Source: Agarophyton chilense
Taxonomy: Eukaryota; Rhodophyta; Florideophyceae; Gracilariales; Gracilariaceae
Assembly: GCA_030374765.1 (NCBI GenBank)
Contig: JARGXX010000075.1
Span: forward strand, 1,364,001 to 1,428,000
Length of the DNA: 64,000 nt
Reading direction: 5' to 3'
This document shows, in pieces, positions 1-10,739 of this stretch. Made by a program: the position numbers and the translations under genes. Numbering within the stretch: the first letter of the stretch is position 1; every line of letters begins with the position of its first letter. Under the pieces are notes generated by a model. That model saw only the letters and a program-made list of their open reading frames with translations. It made no database searches and was not told the origin of the DNA.

Positions 1-262
1 ATACGAGGCCAGCACGTGTCAATGGTCTCGAAACAGCCTGAATTGGAGCGAAAGATGATGTCTATGCTCTGGGTGGACCGTGAGAGGAGATATTTCATCA
101 GCACTTGTAGCAGTACCCAACCAGGAACTCTCATTTCTCGTGAAAGATGGAGGACAACTGATGGAATAACAAAGAAAATTCCGATTTCCATTGCTATTCC
201 AGAGGTTTGTGAGGAGTATTATTCTTGTTGTTCAAGAATTGATAGACATAATAGGCCATGAA
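1..262 (+). pseudogene. C-terminal fragment of a piggyBac-type transposase (copy 1)
   Basis: The open frame at 16-261 encodes the region after the catalytic core of a piggyBac-type (DDE_Tnp_1_7) transposase, ending in the motif EEYYSCCSRIDRHNR. The same segment recurs as 847-1110 in the downstream copy, about 80% identical at protein level by eye. Homology stops near 262, where the sequence jumps to the N-terminal part of the second copy, so this is the tail of an element that mostly lies left of the window. The frame differs from that of the downstream copy, so the two are not one gene. No activity is expected. Confidence 0.75.
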
Positions 263-1618
263 TCGAATCTATATATCGAATCTCCACAGCTCGAAAAGGT
301 CATGTCACGAAATGGGTTTGAACATATAAGGCAATTATTCGTTTTCAGTGGCTCTGAAAACGATCAAAAATCAGAAGAATGGAGGTTATCATGCGTTTCT
401 GAGTTTGTGAAAGCTATAAATGACCATCAGAAAGCGTTTGTAACTCCGTCACACACTTTGTCCGTGGACGAAAGTATGTCACGTTGGTATGGACTTGGAG
501 GAAACTGGATTGAAATTGAACTTTCACACTACACTGCTTTTGATAGAAAACCTGAAAATGGTTGTGAATTATAAACAGTGTGTTGTGGAAGGAGTGGAAT
601 TATTCTCAAAATAGAAACCACGATGGGAGCTACGCAACTAGATGGACAATCTTTTGAATCAGGACATGCGCATGGAACAGCTGTTTTAATGAGACTTGTT
701 GAAAACTGGTTCGCAACTGATCGAATCGTTTGTGCTGCTTCATATTTGGCATCTGTTGAAGTAGGTGAAGAACTTTAAAAAAGAGGAATGCGATTTATTG
801 GGGTTGTAAAAACAGCCTGCAGAAGGGTTCCTATGAAACTTCCTTCCGAATTTACGATGACGACACGAGACCAGAACGTGTCAATGGTCTGGAAACTGCC
901 TGAATTGGATCGAAAGATAATGTCTGTGCTCTGGGTGGACCGTGGGAGGAGATCTTTCATCAGCACTTGTAGTAGTACCCAACCAGGAACTCCCATTTCT
1001 CGTGAAAGATGGAGGACAACTTATGGAATAACAAAGAGAATTCCGCTTTCCGTTGTTCTTCCAGAGATTTGTGAGGAGTACTATTCTTGTTGTTCAAGAA
1101 TTAGTAGGCATGATAGGTCACGTCAAGATGATCTGAATATGGAAAAGAAGTTCGAAGTGAAAGAATGGTCTTTTAGAGTAAATACTTCTTTGCTGGCAAT
1201 GCGGGTGGTTGATGCTTGGAATTTTTACAAGGGTGCATACGGAAACACATTGAATCTTGCCCCGCATGATTTCTATTGTAATCTCGTAGACGGATTAATA
1301 GATAACAACTGGGATGCTATTCGAACTATGAAAAGAAAATGTAAGGAGGAAGATGAAATAGAAAACCAATATATGGCTGGTACCGGCATTCATTTCACGG
1401 AGACGAATCGAAAAAGAAGGAAATTGGATGGTTCTTTGACGTCTCAACCATATCATCGACGATGTAAAGTCTGCAAAACCACTTGCAAATCCAAATTTGT
1501 TTGTTCAGAATGCAAAAAGTACAATGATATGGATGTTTATATCTGTCACAGTGGAACCGGTCGTGAGTGTTTTATAGATCATCTGCGTGACATTCATCAC
1601 ATTTCGAGCAGCACATAG
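263..1618 (+). pseudogene. piggyBac-type transposase, 5'-truncated with two in-frame stops (copy 2)
   Basis: One reading frame runs through the whole block and is interrupted only by TAA at 572-574 and TAA at 776-778. In order it carries a piggyBac N-terminal stretch (MSRNGFEHIRQLFVFS), the first catalytic aspartate in TLSVDESMSRWYGLGG, the RKPENGCE motif, the second core segment, and the C-terminal EEYYSCCSR segment. It ends in a Cys/His-rich zinc-binding tail (CKVCKTTC, then CSECKK, CH and a final HLRDIHH). At the usual second catalytic position (VCADSY in relatives) this copy reads VCAASY, so the aspartate is lost. N-terminal residues upstream of about 263 are missing. It is a dead element; the family call is from remembered motifs. 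Confidence 0.85.
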
Positions 1619-1879
1619 TCAAAAACATTGATGGTCGTGTGTCAACGTGCGTTTTTAAGGCTTTTTAGAGGCAAAAGCAAGAGTTCAAATTACCTTAAGC
1701 CCCCTACTAATTCAATTTGCGTTTTCAACTTGCTAGATGTACTATGGTCTCAGACGAAACAATCCCTTTAGAAGATATCACCTTATTCTGTCTGCTGTTC
1801 AAGTGGACGCAATGCGTTCTTAGCCCATAATAAGTTTTAGAATTAGTCGATCTCCCGTAAGAGTTTTTGAGTTACACTG

Positions 1880-1955
1880 AACTCAGCGAGGTTTGAACCC
1901 TGTTTTTATCAGTCTCCGAGCGGTAGTGAAACCACTGAGCTGCTGTTACTGAAGA
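1880..1955 (-). repeat. tRNA-like Pol III promoter module, candidate SINE head or tRNA pseudogene
   Basis: On the minus strand CAGCTCAGTGGT (1931-1942) fits the A box and GGTTCAAACC (1890-1899) is a perfect B box core, with the spacing typical of tRNA genes. A CTGATAA block lies between them where the anticodon loop would be. The acceptor stem is not convincingly paired, so this is more likely a tRNA-derived SINE head or a decayed tRNA than a working tRNA gene. No second copy was found by eye in the window. Confidence 0.5.
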
Positions 1956-4089
1956 CAACCGTGTAAAGAATGTAATTTAAAACAGGAGGAACATGGTTAG
2001 AAAATAAGTTTTTTACTATTAAAATAGAACACGCCGCTACAGTATGGAAACCAGCGATTTTTACTAATTTGTTGGAAAATAGAACTGGCCGAATATGAGG
2101 CCAAGCTGACCTCATGTGTGGCCAATCCGCCGGCCGTGTAGACAATAGGTGGTGCTTGAGGTTTAGCACAGGGACGCTTGCCGTCCGGGAAGTGTCTTGA
2201 AGCATCTTTGGTCGCATAAACCACTCGTAAAAAACAACGAAAAGTCCACATACCAAGGATACGTGCAGGGTTGGCCCGCAGATCCTGTGCACGTCCTTAC
2301 ACGTATTCCACCTGGTATGGGGCGCATCTAGTCTTCACTGTATTAAAGCTATGTCCAATACACCTTTCGCTATGTTCACTATACATCCCCTACAAAAAAT
2401 GTATCCGTTGTACTACAGACCCCATCATTAGGCTCAACAACGTCCTGTGCTTGAGGAGTAGTTTCAAAGCTGTTAACGTACCAGGGCACAGTTTTCATAC
2501 GAGAGGGATGTTTCACAAAGGTGCTGAACGGTCCCGGCTCGGTGTAGACAGCCTCGCAGCGCGTGGTAGCCATCTTATCTCAATGATTGGAATGTCAGGC
2601 GTTGACGTGCTGAGCGCCCGTCAGCCAACACTCTATAGTTCCTGCCGGGTGCACTTGTCCTTCTGAAGTTTTGGGCATTGTCGGTCTGGTATCGAGCGCG
2701 GTAGGCCCATTGTGGGTATGAGAGACACAATGGCTCCCCACAAGTAGGGAGCGCCGTGACATGGCGCTTTCCGTCCGGCGTCATGCCCAAAAAGGAGAAT
2801 GGGGCAGTCACGATGGATGTATGGTAGCCACGTTACTGAGACAAAAAAAACCGAGCGACGGCTTATCGCGCTGAAGGGGTTCCCACTTGGAATTGACTAG
2901 TCGTAGACCGTAGTCATCGCTCCGTTTCTGTCATGGTTTCTCGGCTTTCTTAGCAACTCGTGACTGCTCGTCGCCGTGCCGTTGCACCTCGTTTGGCCAT
3001 CTCTCTTGGCCGCAGCCCTCAACCGGTGTCCCTTGGATATGGACGACCGTCGCTCATCGCTGTTCTCTCCTCCAGGCTGTCCACTCTTTGCATTCTCACT
3101 GCTTCCGGGGTCGTGGTGGCCGATGTCGATCGCGCTCCAGCTGTGAGAACCGAAAGGGCGGTACTCCCTGTGGCCAGGCTCACCATGTCGACCATTCGTT
3201 CCGAAGCTTAGGTTCCCGAACGTGATGTTGTCGTACTAAAGCGCCACAAGGTCATCGGTGTGGCCACTGGCACTGCGTCGCCGAGTCCTTCACTGGGCTC
3301 TACTATGTTTATTCCAGATTTCGTGACTCCTAGACACCCTAGCGCTCCTGCGCTTCCTACTCCCACTTCGGATCCGACTTTTTCAAGCCAGGTGGAGACA
3401 CCCGCCGCGTCTAAGCCCTTTGCTGGAGCTTCTCGTTCGGGCTGCCAGTGAAGGAACACCACTAATCCTCTAAACCATATGCTCAATCCCAACAGGGTTC
3501 CCTTCAGCGCGCGCCATGTCATCTGGTGAGTGCGCCGTAGGGATCACCCTCGGGTGGTGCACATTTGCGTCTGTTGGGTCACCCCTATATGTTTTTAAAT
3601 TGTTCCTTTTTCCCCACGCCCTTCTTCGGTATCCCTTTCGTACTCCAATTTGGTTGATATAGGCGTGTCACGGTAAGCTCCCATATGTAGGCGTCTAATT
3701 CAGTGGAAAGAGGCTGAGGGAACATAGCCGTTCTCGTTTGCGAAGGTTACACGTGCTTTTGCTCCCTACAACTGGTTATAAAGTTATGTAAAATATACAG
3801 TTCTGGTTCCCACAAGTAGTGCGAATTTGGGAAGTCCTACTACCGAATCCGTACGAAAGGTGTGCCACTCGTGTCGACAGCTTCGCCCGATACCTTGTCC
3901 ACGACTTACTCGTGGCACTTAGTTGTACATTGATTCGGTGGGCGCCGCCGCGTTTGGTTGAATATCAGTGGTGGCAGTCCATGGGCGTTGGTGGTAGTGG
4001 TTGGGTCTTTCAACACGGTCTGTCTGGGGGAGAGCGTTAAGTAATTCACGACAAGGACCAGCGTGGGTCATACATTCCCAGCGTGATGG
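1956..4089. other. No confident gene; probable 3' part of gypsy element 1 and unassigned sequence
   Basis: Only short overlapping frames occur on both strands. The stretch 2960-3451 has two plus-strand frames rich in Ser, Pro, Thr and Ala, antisense to gypsy element 1 and lying about 0.6-1.1 kb beyond the end of its integrase. That is the position held by the longer antisense frame of gypsy element 2. I see no LTR pair bounding element 1 here. Confidence 0.3.
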
Positions 4090-5010
4090 TGGGAGAGCGT
4101 CTCCGGTGGGGTCGGTAGAGATGTTCGCTGCTATATAACCTTCATGACTCGGTCGGTGGACACTGTGTCGTGGAGATTATCATTCAGAATTTCCCACGTC
4201 TTTTCAGTGGCTTTGAAGACCCTTAAAAGGCTCTACTGTCCTAGAAAGATGTTTGCGAGAAATCGTTTCGTCATCCACGGTCTCCGTCGTTCTGACTGAG
4301 GGTTTGTCGAAGAGTTTGAATTCCACGGAGGTCAAAGGAGATGTAACCCTCACTAGTAATAAAAAACAGCCTTTAAGCTACGCTGCATTGCGCCCATGGT
4401 CGCTTTTGTCTTTGAACGAAGGAACAGAATTTGGTTTTGTGTAAATTGCTTGATCGCGGTAACGTCCAAGTTGTTCGGTGCCGACGACGGCAGTGCTTTA
4501 AATGGCGCATCAATAACTATACCGGTTGGGTGCCTCTGCAGGACGAGGTGGAATGAGGTGGTCCTTGTGATTCGGTGGATTTGGGATTTGTAGGCATAGA
4601 CCAGCGATTGGACCAGCTCATCCCAGTTGGTTTTTTGCTCCGATATGTACTGTCACAACAGTGTGACGAGGATGCGGTTGAACCGTTCTGTCTGCCCATT
4701 GGTTTTTGAATGGTAGGCGGTGGTTATTAAGTGGCGTACCCCTAGGTCCTTACGTAGGGTTTCAAAGGATTTCGTTACGAATTGGTATCCGTTACCGGCT
4801 AGAAGGTTATGTGGGGCCCCATATGCGAACACCCATTTTCCTAGGACATACTGCTCGACGTTTGTGGCCTGCGTGGTCGAGAGGGGTATTGCCTGGGCCA
4901 GTTTGTTGTATCGGTGAGTGATGACCAATACAAATATATTTCCATGTGTGGTCGTTTTCAGCAGGTCTAGTTTATTCATCGTGATAAACTTAAGCATATC
5001 GATCACCGAG
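4090..5010 (-). pseudogene. Gypsy 1 integrase core and GPY/F-like tail
   Basis: The minus frame 5006-4653 holds an integrase core: THGNIFVLVITHRY, then GKWVFAYGAPHNLL, then HLITTAYHSKTNGQTERFN. Two catalytic acids look lost: where relatives read MDIIG this reads MNKLD, and where they read LLTDNG it reads LLAGNG. The glutamate in NGQTERFN is kept. After a frame change the tail continues (NWDELVQSLVYAYKSQIHR near 4600), and near 4200 a GPY/F-type stretch is legible (TWEILNDNLHDTVSTDRVM). The zinc-binding N-terminus is absent. That is the side where a solo LTR lies, so it may have been displaced or lost there. No chromodomain was found beyond the tail. Confidence 0.8.
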
Positions 5011-5312
5011 AATAGTTTAAAAACATTTGATGCTTCTTGTTACGTATCCACTGTTTCTGCGCAAGAAAAGCAACTACTTACGATCTGATTGGAGTCTATG
5101 GTCATGAATGATGTATAAAAGTTCCGTATTAGAGTCGCATATATTCTCTTCCCACCAGTAAATCATGTTAATTCAGGGTTAGGGTAGAGGTACAGGACTC
5201 TTTCTCGAAGGATAGCCAGGACGAGGCGTTGAAATGACCCGTCCAAAGAAGATATGCCCGAGAAGATGATAATACTTGCATAGGAAAAGGGTTTCACCAA
5301 CTTGGTTAAAGA

Positions 5313-5878
5313 TGCTTCTCTACATAGTATAGTGAGCTAAAACCGATTGAGGTAGTTATGCCACGTGGTGGACCTAGATGGTTTCCTGCATGCGCCGTGT
5401 ACTACAGTGGTGTAGTTAAAAACTAACATAGCTTTTCGTTAATTTAGTGTTAGTTAAATAAGAGTAAGTAGATAGGGAGGCGCACTTCAAGAGCATCTCC
5501 CCGTGGCCACGTGGCGAGGAGCGCCATCGCAGGACGGGTGGCTGGTGAGATATATTTCTTCACCAAGCATAGCCATCTCCGTCACTATTGTAAATAAAAG
5601 CCCCCACTAGGTTATTCTCACCCCTTTTGGTTTCAACACTCGACCATAACCGTCAGCCTAGTTTCCTTACGGGTTTTCAGACCCGCGTGTGCCGGGCGTC
5701 ACCGTTAATTAACGTGGTCTCAGTAAACCCGCCGTTCCCGTTGCACCCTTCAGTGGCTGGAGCTGCCAAACCCTACATGTATCTTCAATCTTCGCCTCCT
5801 AGGTCGAGCAAATACCGCGCTTCGTATAACTGACAGGTTTTAAACCCCTGCCACCGTTTTGGTTTATACCACACTGCA
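5313..5878 (+). repeat. Solo LTR of the gypsy 3 family, nested in gypsy 1
   Basis: The block matches the reverse complement of the LTR at 28650-29182 along its length. Shared landmarks are TAGTGAGCTA near the start, CATGCGCCGTGTAC, CATCTCCCCGTGGCCACGTG-like text, and a late segment around CCTAGGTC. It begins TG and ends CA. It lies on the opposite strand between the RNase H and integrase parts of gypsy element 1 with no coding next to it from its own family, so it reads as a solo LTR left by recombination. Edges are by eye and accurate to perhaps 10 bp; no target duplication was recognised. Confidence 0.7.
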
Positions 5879-5962
5879 CTAAAGGTCGTAGGCTTGGGAT
5901 TTTTGGAACCCCACAAAGGGAATCGCAGTCGCTCCCGGTTGCTTAGTTTCTACTGCAAGTGC

Positions 5963-7110
5963 TTATCGCCAGATGGTTTCCTCAAGCTTGTCGGCGGGTG
6001 TTTCATCCCAGTCTACAAACAATTGATCACTGGTTTCGTGGGCGTCGCGGAATGCGGCGATGAGAGAGTCGATATTCTCTGAAGGTTCTAAGGCAAAGAA
6101 AGGGATATCGTTCTCCAGGAGAGCGTCGTTCAAACCACCGGCGGCCAGTTGAGAGAGCGCTTCCGCAGCTTGGGGATTTACCTTCGCGCAGCGCACTACG
6201 TTGTACTTAAATTCTGAGAGAAGTGGCCTCCAGCTGGCCGCTCTATCGGTACACTTGGTCAGGTTATTAGTCCATCTTGGGGCTTGTGGTTCTTTCTGAT
6301 GGCAGACGGCTCTCCGTTTGAATATGGCCATAAAAGGAGCACGATCCACACAAAGGCGAGACATTCCTTCTCCGTGTTGGAATATTTCTACTCCATTCTT
6401 CAAAAGGAACCGATCGAATACCCAATGGGCCGATATTCCTTGCCGTCTGTCTGCTCCTGGAGTAGCGTACATCCAAGTTGGACGTTTCAATCGTCTGTAT
6501 CGATGATGTAAGAGTTCCCTAGAATGGATAAAGCCAGTATTGGCGTCGAAAAACAAGCGGTCTTTCAAATCATTAAAGGCTTTGTACTCTGCGTCGTTGA
6601 AGATGCCGAAATGGTCATGTTTCCCTTTTTCCGGTTTCCTGTTCAGGGGTGTCCTGATGCGGTTTAATTCGGGGAAGCAGTGTTGGGAAACATTATAAAA
6701 TCACACGAAGGATGGGATTCCCGTTTCGGGTGGTTAGTTGTTGGGCTTGTCTGACGGCGTTGCATATCTGCTGCATCTTTTGAACCCTACAAGGTCTGGA
6801 AAACTGGTCCAAATAGTCCACCGACACCTGAAAAAAAGCAGTTCTGTATCTTCAATGTGATGCCAGCATCCCAAAAATGGTTAGGATGGCGCGTACATGA
6901 CCAAAATGTTTTTCGACCAAGCGAAAGAATATGACCACGTCGTCGAGGTAGGCGAAGGATAACTTCCTTTGGACCTTTTTAAGGAGGATAAACTAAGCTT
7001 ATTTAAAATCGGCATGTGCCTTCTTGAAGCCGAAAGGCATTTTTCGAAACTGATGAAGGCCCATGTCGGAAGTAAACACTGTTTTGTTACGATTTTTACC
7101 CATTCGTGAA
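5963..7110 (-). pseudogene. Gypsy 1 reverse transcriptase and RNase H region
   Basis: Around 7110-6930 the minus strand reads TVFTSDMGLHQFRKMPFGF, the segment before the RT active site. SFAYLDDVVIF follows at 6927-6960, so the YLDD metal-binding motif is intact. The 201-residue frame 6568-5963 covers the end of RNase H and the linker to integrase, with an acidic region rich in Glu and Asp. The RT part is split by stops and at least one frame change. Family knowledge places these as a single Pol polyprotein; here they are remnants. Confidence 0.75.
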
Positions 7111-7439
7111 TTGTATCGACGTGCTCTATCTACCCTCTTTCCGAATTCTTTGAACTCGGCCGTCCTTGGCTTTCCTCATCAGATACTATGGCGTTTTCCT
7201 TCCACGTGGGAAACGCCAGGCCGATGAAGAGATGTTGCGGCATGTGGGCTTCCTCATAAGAGACGTTACTGAGCAGTATTGTTAAAACTAGAGCTTCGCT
7301 TTGGGTCTTGGACAAATCCTCAGAATTCTACTGAGTCGCATCTTGTTGGAGAACTTTTGCTTCGGAAGTTGTTCATTGACATTCTTTTTTCCCAATTGGC
7401 CGCGATTTCGGCCATCGATGGCAGCAGAAGAGGTCCCGT

Positions 7440-8710
7440 AGGGCACCTCCTTACGTTCTCACGGGTAGATGTCCCTTACGTTTCGGTTGAAAAGCTTTTT
7501 AACATGGAGGAAGTTTGCAGCCAAATTGGGAGCGACCAAGTATTGAACTCGCGCCGTCGGATTCCCAATTTGGGTCTGTAGTATTATCGAACAATGAGAT
7601 GTCATGGGTACTTTGGAAGCCTTCAAAAACCGTGTGGTCTCTCATATTTGAAGGAGTTAGTGGTATCCTATGTGTTTGTGTCGGGCAGGAATGATGATCA
7701 GCCTGGCACCGATTTGCAGAATTCCTATTAAAGTCTTCGTGGCTGAAGGAGTAAATCGAACTTCCATTTGGAACTTGTAGCTCTCATGAGTCCTCAAGAA
7801 GACATCAACCATGAAGTGTTTGGTCTTGACGGTCTCAGAACTCTATCGGGCACAAGAGCAAGGTGAAGCCTTTCGGGTTCTCTCTACTGACGGTCCTGCA
7901 GGGTTGAAGCAGTCACCTCTGAGGTAAATGTTGCCATTACACCTTCTCTTGATTGTTTCCTTGTGGTTCTTCGTTGGCATAAACTGGTTCTTCCTTGTAA
8001 GTGAAGGTTTTTTCAGACTGGTGCGAACTAAGATTTGAGTCGGTTCCGTCGTTTGGCCCCAGTCCGGGTGAAGCGGTTCGTAGAACAGCTGGGTCCTGGG
8101 AAACATTCGCATCAAAGCCTCGTAGAGGATAGGCATATGCGGCACGATGACGCCTTTCTACCAGACGTCGGACCGATGTGTAAGAGGACTGTGTCGATGG
8201 CTGCGGCGTTGATGCCAGACCCATTGGGAACGAAATAATCATACGATTTTCTAGTTTGGATGGTGCCATTGAACGCGTCGACGTACCTGCACAGAGAAAA
8301 GACGGAACAGACGTGGTCGCAGTGGGCTGTATTTTCAGCGCCAGTACGTCCTTGTCTTCGAAGCCGACATTAATATGGGGCTCTTCGGCGTCAGTGGTCA
8401 TAGAAAGCGAAGCTTCGGAGGTAGGTCGATGGGTACGAGCAGTTCTAACCGTTTCCGGGGTTCTGAAGTGCTTCTTTCACCTTTTTTGGCTATCTCCAAA
8501 TCCTTCAACATAGTTAGACTACTGCTGGAAGATCATTTTGGGATGCACTGTAGAATATTACCGCACGGCAGCACGAACAGGGGGAAGGAGCTTTCAAATG
8601 GAGAGGGACTTGAGTCACCTTCCGGTGACGACGATTATTCATCGGAGGTTGTTTTGCCATAGGTGGTCTGCGTATTCGCGTTCCGTCACTATTGAGCTCT
8701 GACATTGGTT
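7440..8710 (-). pseudogene. Gypsy 1 protease/gag remnant (weak)
   Basis: Near 7560-7480 the minus strand gives VQYLVAPNLAANFLHVKKLF, which resembles the last strand of a retropepsin before the RT linker. Further right there are open minus-strand frames at 8401-7937 and 8705-8514 with polar, proline-containing sequence, in the place where gag and nucleocapsid should be. No DTGA protease motif or zinc knuckle was found, so this call rests mostly on position. Confidence 0.4.
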
Positions 8711-9046
8711 GGATATGTCATGACAAGTCTCTGACTGTTCATTTCCTCTTCTTTGACATCAATGAAAGCTCGCTACGCTTGTAATATGACGCTTTTCATT
8801 CTAACTGAAAAAATATTGACAAGGCACCCCTTTTTTTGGCAACAATACTCCTTTTTTTTATTCCGGAGCTGTAGCATTTTAAACCACCAATAGATGGTAT
8901 TTGAGCGACATAACCAAAGAATAACTAAGTCTCAGCCAGCTCAGCACCACTCTCCAATAACCATTACTAAACCAAACCCCATTCAAACACCAACCACCAG
9001 GTCTATTTCAATATTCCAATCTAAACTTCATACTTCTGATATAGCT
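8711..9046. other. AT-rich stretch between gypsy 1 and gypsy 2
   Basis: Contains two T-rich runs near 8830 and 8850 and no coding signal. It may hold the lost 5' end of gypsy element 1. Bases 9042-9046 (TAGCT) form the probable left target duplication of gypsy element 2. Confidence 0.4.
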
Positions 9047-9492
9047 TGTAACGCAATGACTGGTGGGTCAGCGTACTGGTCTCAACCTGGGGTAACGTGG
9101 TAGAGCGGGTCCTAATGTTCGTATCCTTGATGACGGCACTCCCAGAGTACTTGGTGCAATTATTTGGCGTTTACTGCGTATTCCTACAGGTCGGAGCTAC
9201 GGAAACGATGGCTTGAAGACCAATTGGTGAAAATAATGTACCAAAAGGGGTAATTTAGTATCCTAACGGTACCTACCTTACTCTAAGGGAGAAGCGTCAC
9301 TCGATCCAAGTAAATAGCAATGGCGAGGCGCTGGGATCTCCCTTGCACTGTAATGCTAATCTATTACACTGATAAAAATAAAATAAAAATCTTATTGAGT
9401 CCAGCTGAGAACGGCCAGTCCACGTGGCGTCTGTAAGATACCTCAGGCCTCGGCGTCTTACAGAACTCAACGGTTATCGTTTCTCCTTCATA
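9047..9492 (-). repeat. Left (3') LTR of gypsy 2
   Basis: Begins TGTAACGCAATGAC on the plus strand and aligns base for base with 17137-17582 and with the solo copy at 18916-19361. The last bases are TTCATA where the solo copy has TTCACA, so the terminal CA has decayed. Confidence 0.93.
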
Positions 9493-9505
9493 TATCACCC
9501 TCCTT
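9493..9505 (-). promoter_or_regulatory. Polypurine tract of gypsy 2
   Basis: On the minus strand AAGGAGGGTGATA abuts the 3' LTR. A purine-rich run in this place normally primes plus-strand DNA synthesis in LTR retroelements. Confidence 0.6.
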
Positions 9506-9790
9506 AAGATTCGACCGTCACAGCGAAATCCAGATTGCCTCATGATTGACCCAGGAGACGTGAGTACTTAGTGGCTCCCATTACCATTGGGCGCGACCGA
9601 ATGTCGAGTCTTCATCATTTGCGGGGGTACAAGGAAGTGTGAGCTGACCATTGGCGCCGGGGTGGAAAATAATTTGCCTAAGGGCTGAAACTCAAGCGCG
9701 CCGTGAACACTGGCCGTAGGTGCATCGCCGGCGTATTGCTCGTGGCCTGTTGGCGAGATGTTCCCTTGGCTTACTTTCCCTTGACGGTCA

Positions 9791-10348
9791 TTGGGGTCTT
9801 CCTTAGTCTCTGCTCTTCCTTTGGCGACCCTCCGAGATTCGTCCACCGTGGTTCACGTCTGTCTGTCCGCTCGAGTCAATTCCATTATCTCATCTTCCCA
9901 TCGTGGTTCTTATTCTTCGTCGCGCGCGATGCCGAACTCGCCTTATAAGCCCGTCGCATACGCCATTCTCCCTCCAGACTTTGTCGCTTCCGTCGGTTTT
10001 CCTATCAATTTCCCGGCAGACCAGCCTGTAGTCAGTGGCACCATGGCTTCACACAACCAAGCGGGAAGCTTCCCGGGATACAAAGTGGCTTATGAGCGCC
10101 CCGGGGACCGCTATAACAATACCATCGGGCGAAATCTGCCGGCAGTGCGTCATACCATTCTGCCGTACTCTGTGGAAGAATACCAGAGGTTATGTCATAT
10201 GTATCTCAACGCCCGGAGGTTCGCTAAGATCCCCGATTTCCGGAAGGGCAATAAGAACGCGCGCAGCATCTCGTGGTATAACCGTTGTTTGCATTGTCCT
10301 GTGGTTCCTCGTTCGGCGACGCTGGTGCAAATCCTATTGGTACAGTAA
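9791..10348 (+). CDS. Antisense ORF in the 3' region of gypsy 2, unidentified 185-residue product
   Basis: This plus-strand frame is opposite in sense to the element and lies between the end of integrase/chromodomain (about 10750) and the 3' LTR. A methionine at 9929 would give a 139-residue product starting MPNSPYKPVAYAILPPDFV. The protein is mixed in composition, with Tyr, Pro, Arg and Asn and no signal peptide or membrane segment; I recognise no domain. Some plant gypsy lineages carry extra antisense ORFs between integrase and the 3' LTR, so a real gene is possible. A chance frame in a decayed element is the alternative, and the frame on the other strand is shorter. Confidence 0.35.
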   Translation: MGSSLVSALPLATLRDSSTVVHVCLSARVNSIISSSHRGSYSSSRAMPNSPYKPVAYAILPPDFVASVGFPINFPADQPVVSGTMASHNQAGSFPGYKVAYERPGDRYNNTIGRNLPAVRHTILPYSVEEYQRLCHMYLNARRFAKIPDFRKGNKNARSISWYNRCLHCPVVPRSATLVQILLVQ

Positions 10349-10739
10349 GTCCCTCGAGTGATCCTATTCCCGGTTTCGCTCCTGCCGGTTTCAATGAAGA
10401 CGAAGGAGCTACTTCGGTGCCGCCCCAGTGAGTGCTGCTGGTGTTCAGAGCGATTTTGCGAACCTAGAGGTCGTGGCGAGGGGTGTGAGGTCTCTGCTGG
10501 TTAGTCAAATAAATTAATGCTTGTGCTTTCCCAATGTTGCTCCTGTATTTTTCATACGTGCGTGCCCTGGGACGGCGTCCAAACCTTCAGAGCGTCTCAG
10601 GTCTTCCTCAGGTGTCACCTGATGACTGACTTTGTTCCCTGATGCGGGAGCTACGGTGAACCATCGTGTCGGGAGGCGTTTTGAGAGGCGTTTTGGGAGA
10701 CGTTCTGGTATTATTCGGCCAATGGTTGCCCCCTCTTGA

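Larger units (their letters stand above)
4090..8710 (-). mobile_element. Ty3/gypsy retrotransposon 1, decayed, minus strand
   Basis: Reading leftwards the minus strand gives a possible gag/protease region (8710-7440), RT (7110-6570), RNase H with its linker (6568-5963), then, after a nested solo LTR, the integrase core and tail (5010-4090). The order PR-RT-RH-IN is that of Ty3/gypsy. Frameshifts and stops occur throughout, and two integrase acidic residues are replaced, so it cannot move itself. No flanking LTRs were recognised. The gag end is uncertain; only its position and open minus-strand frames around 7937-8705 support it. Confidence 0.75.
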
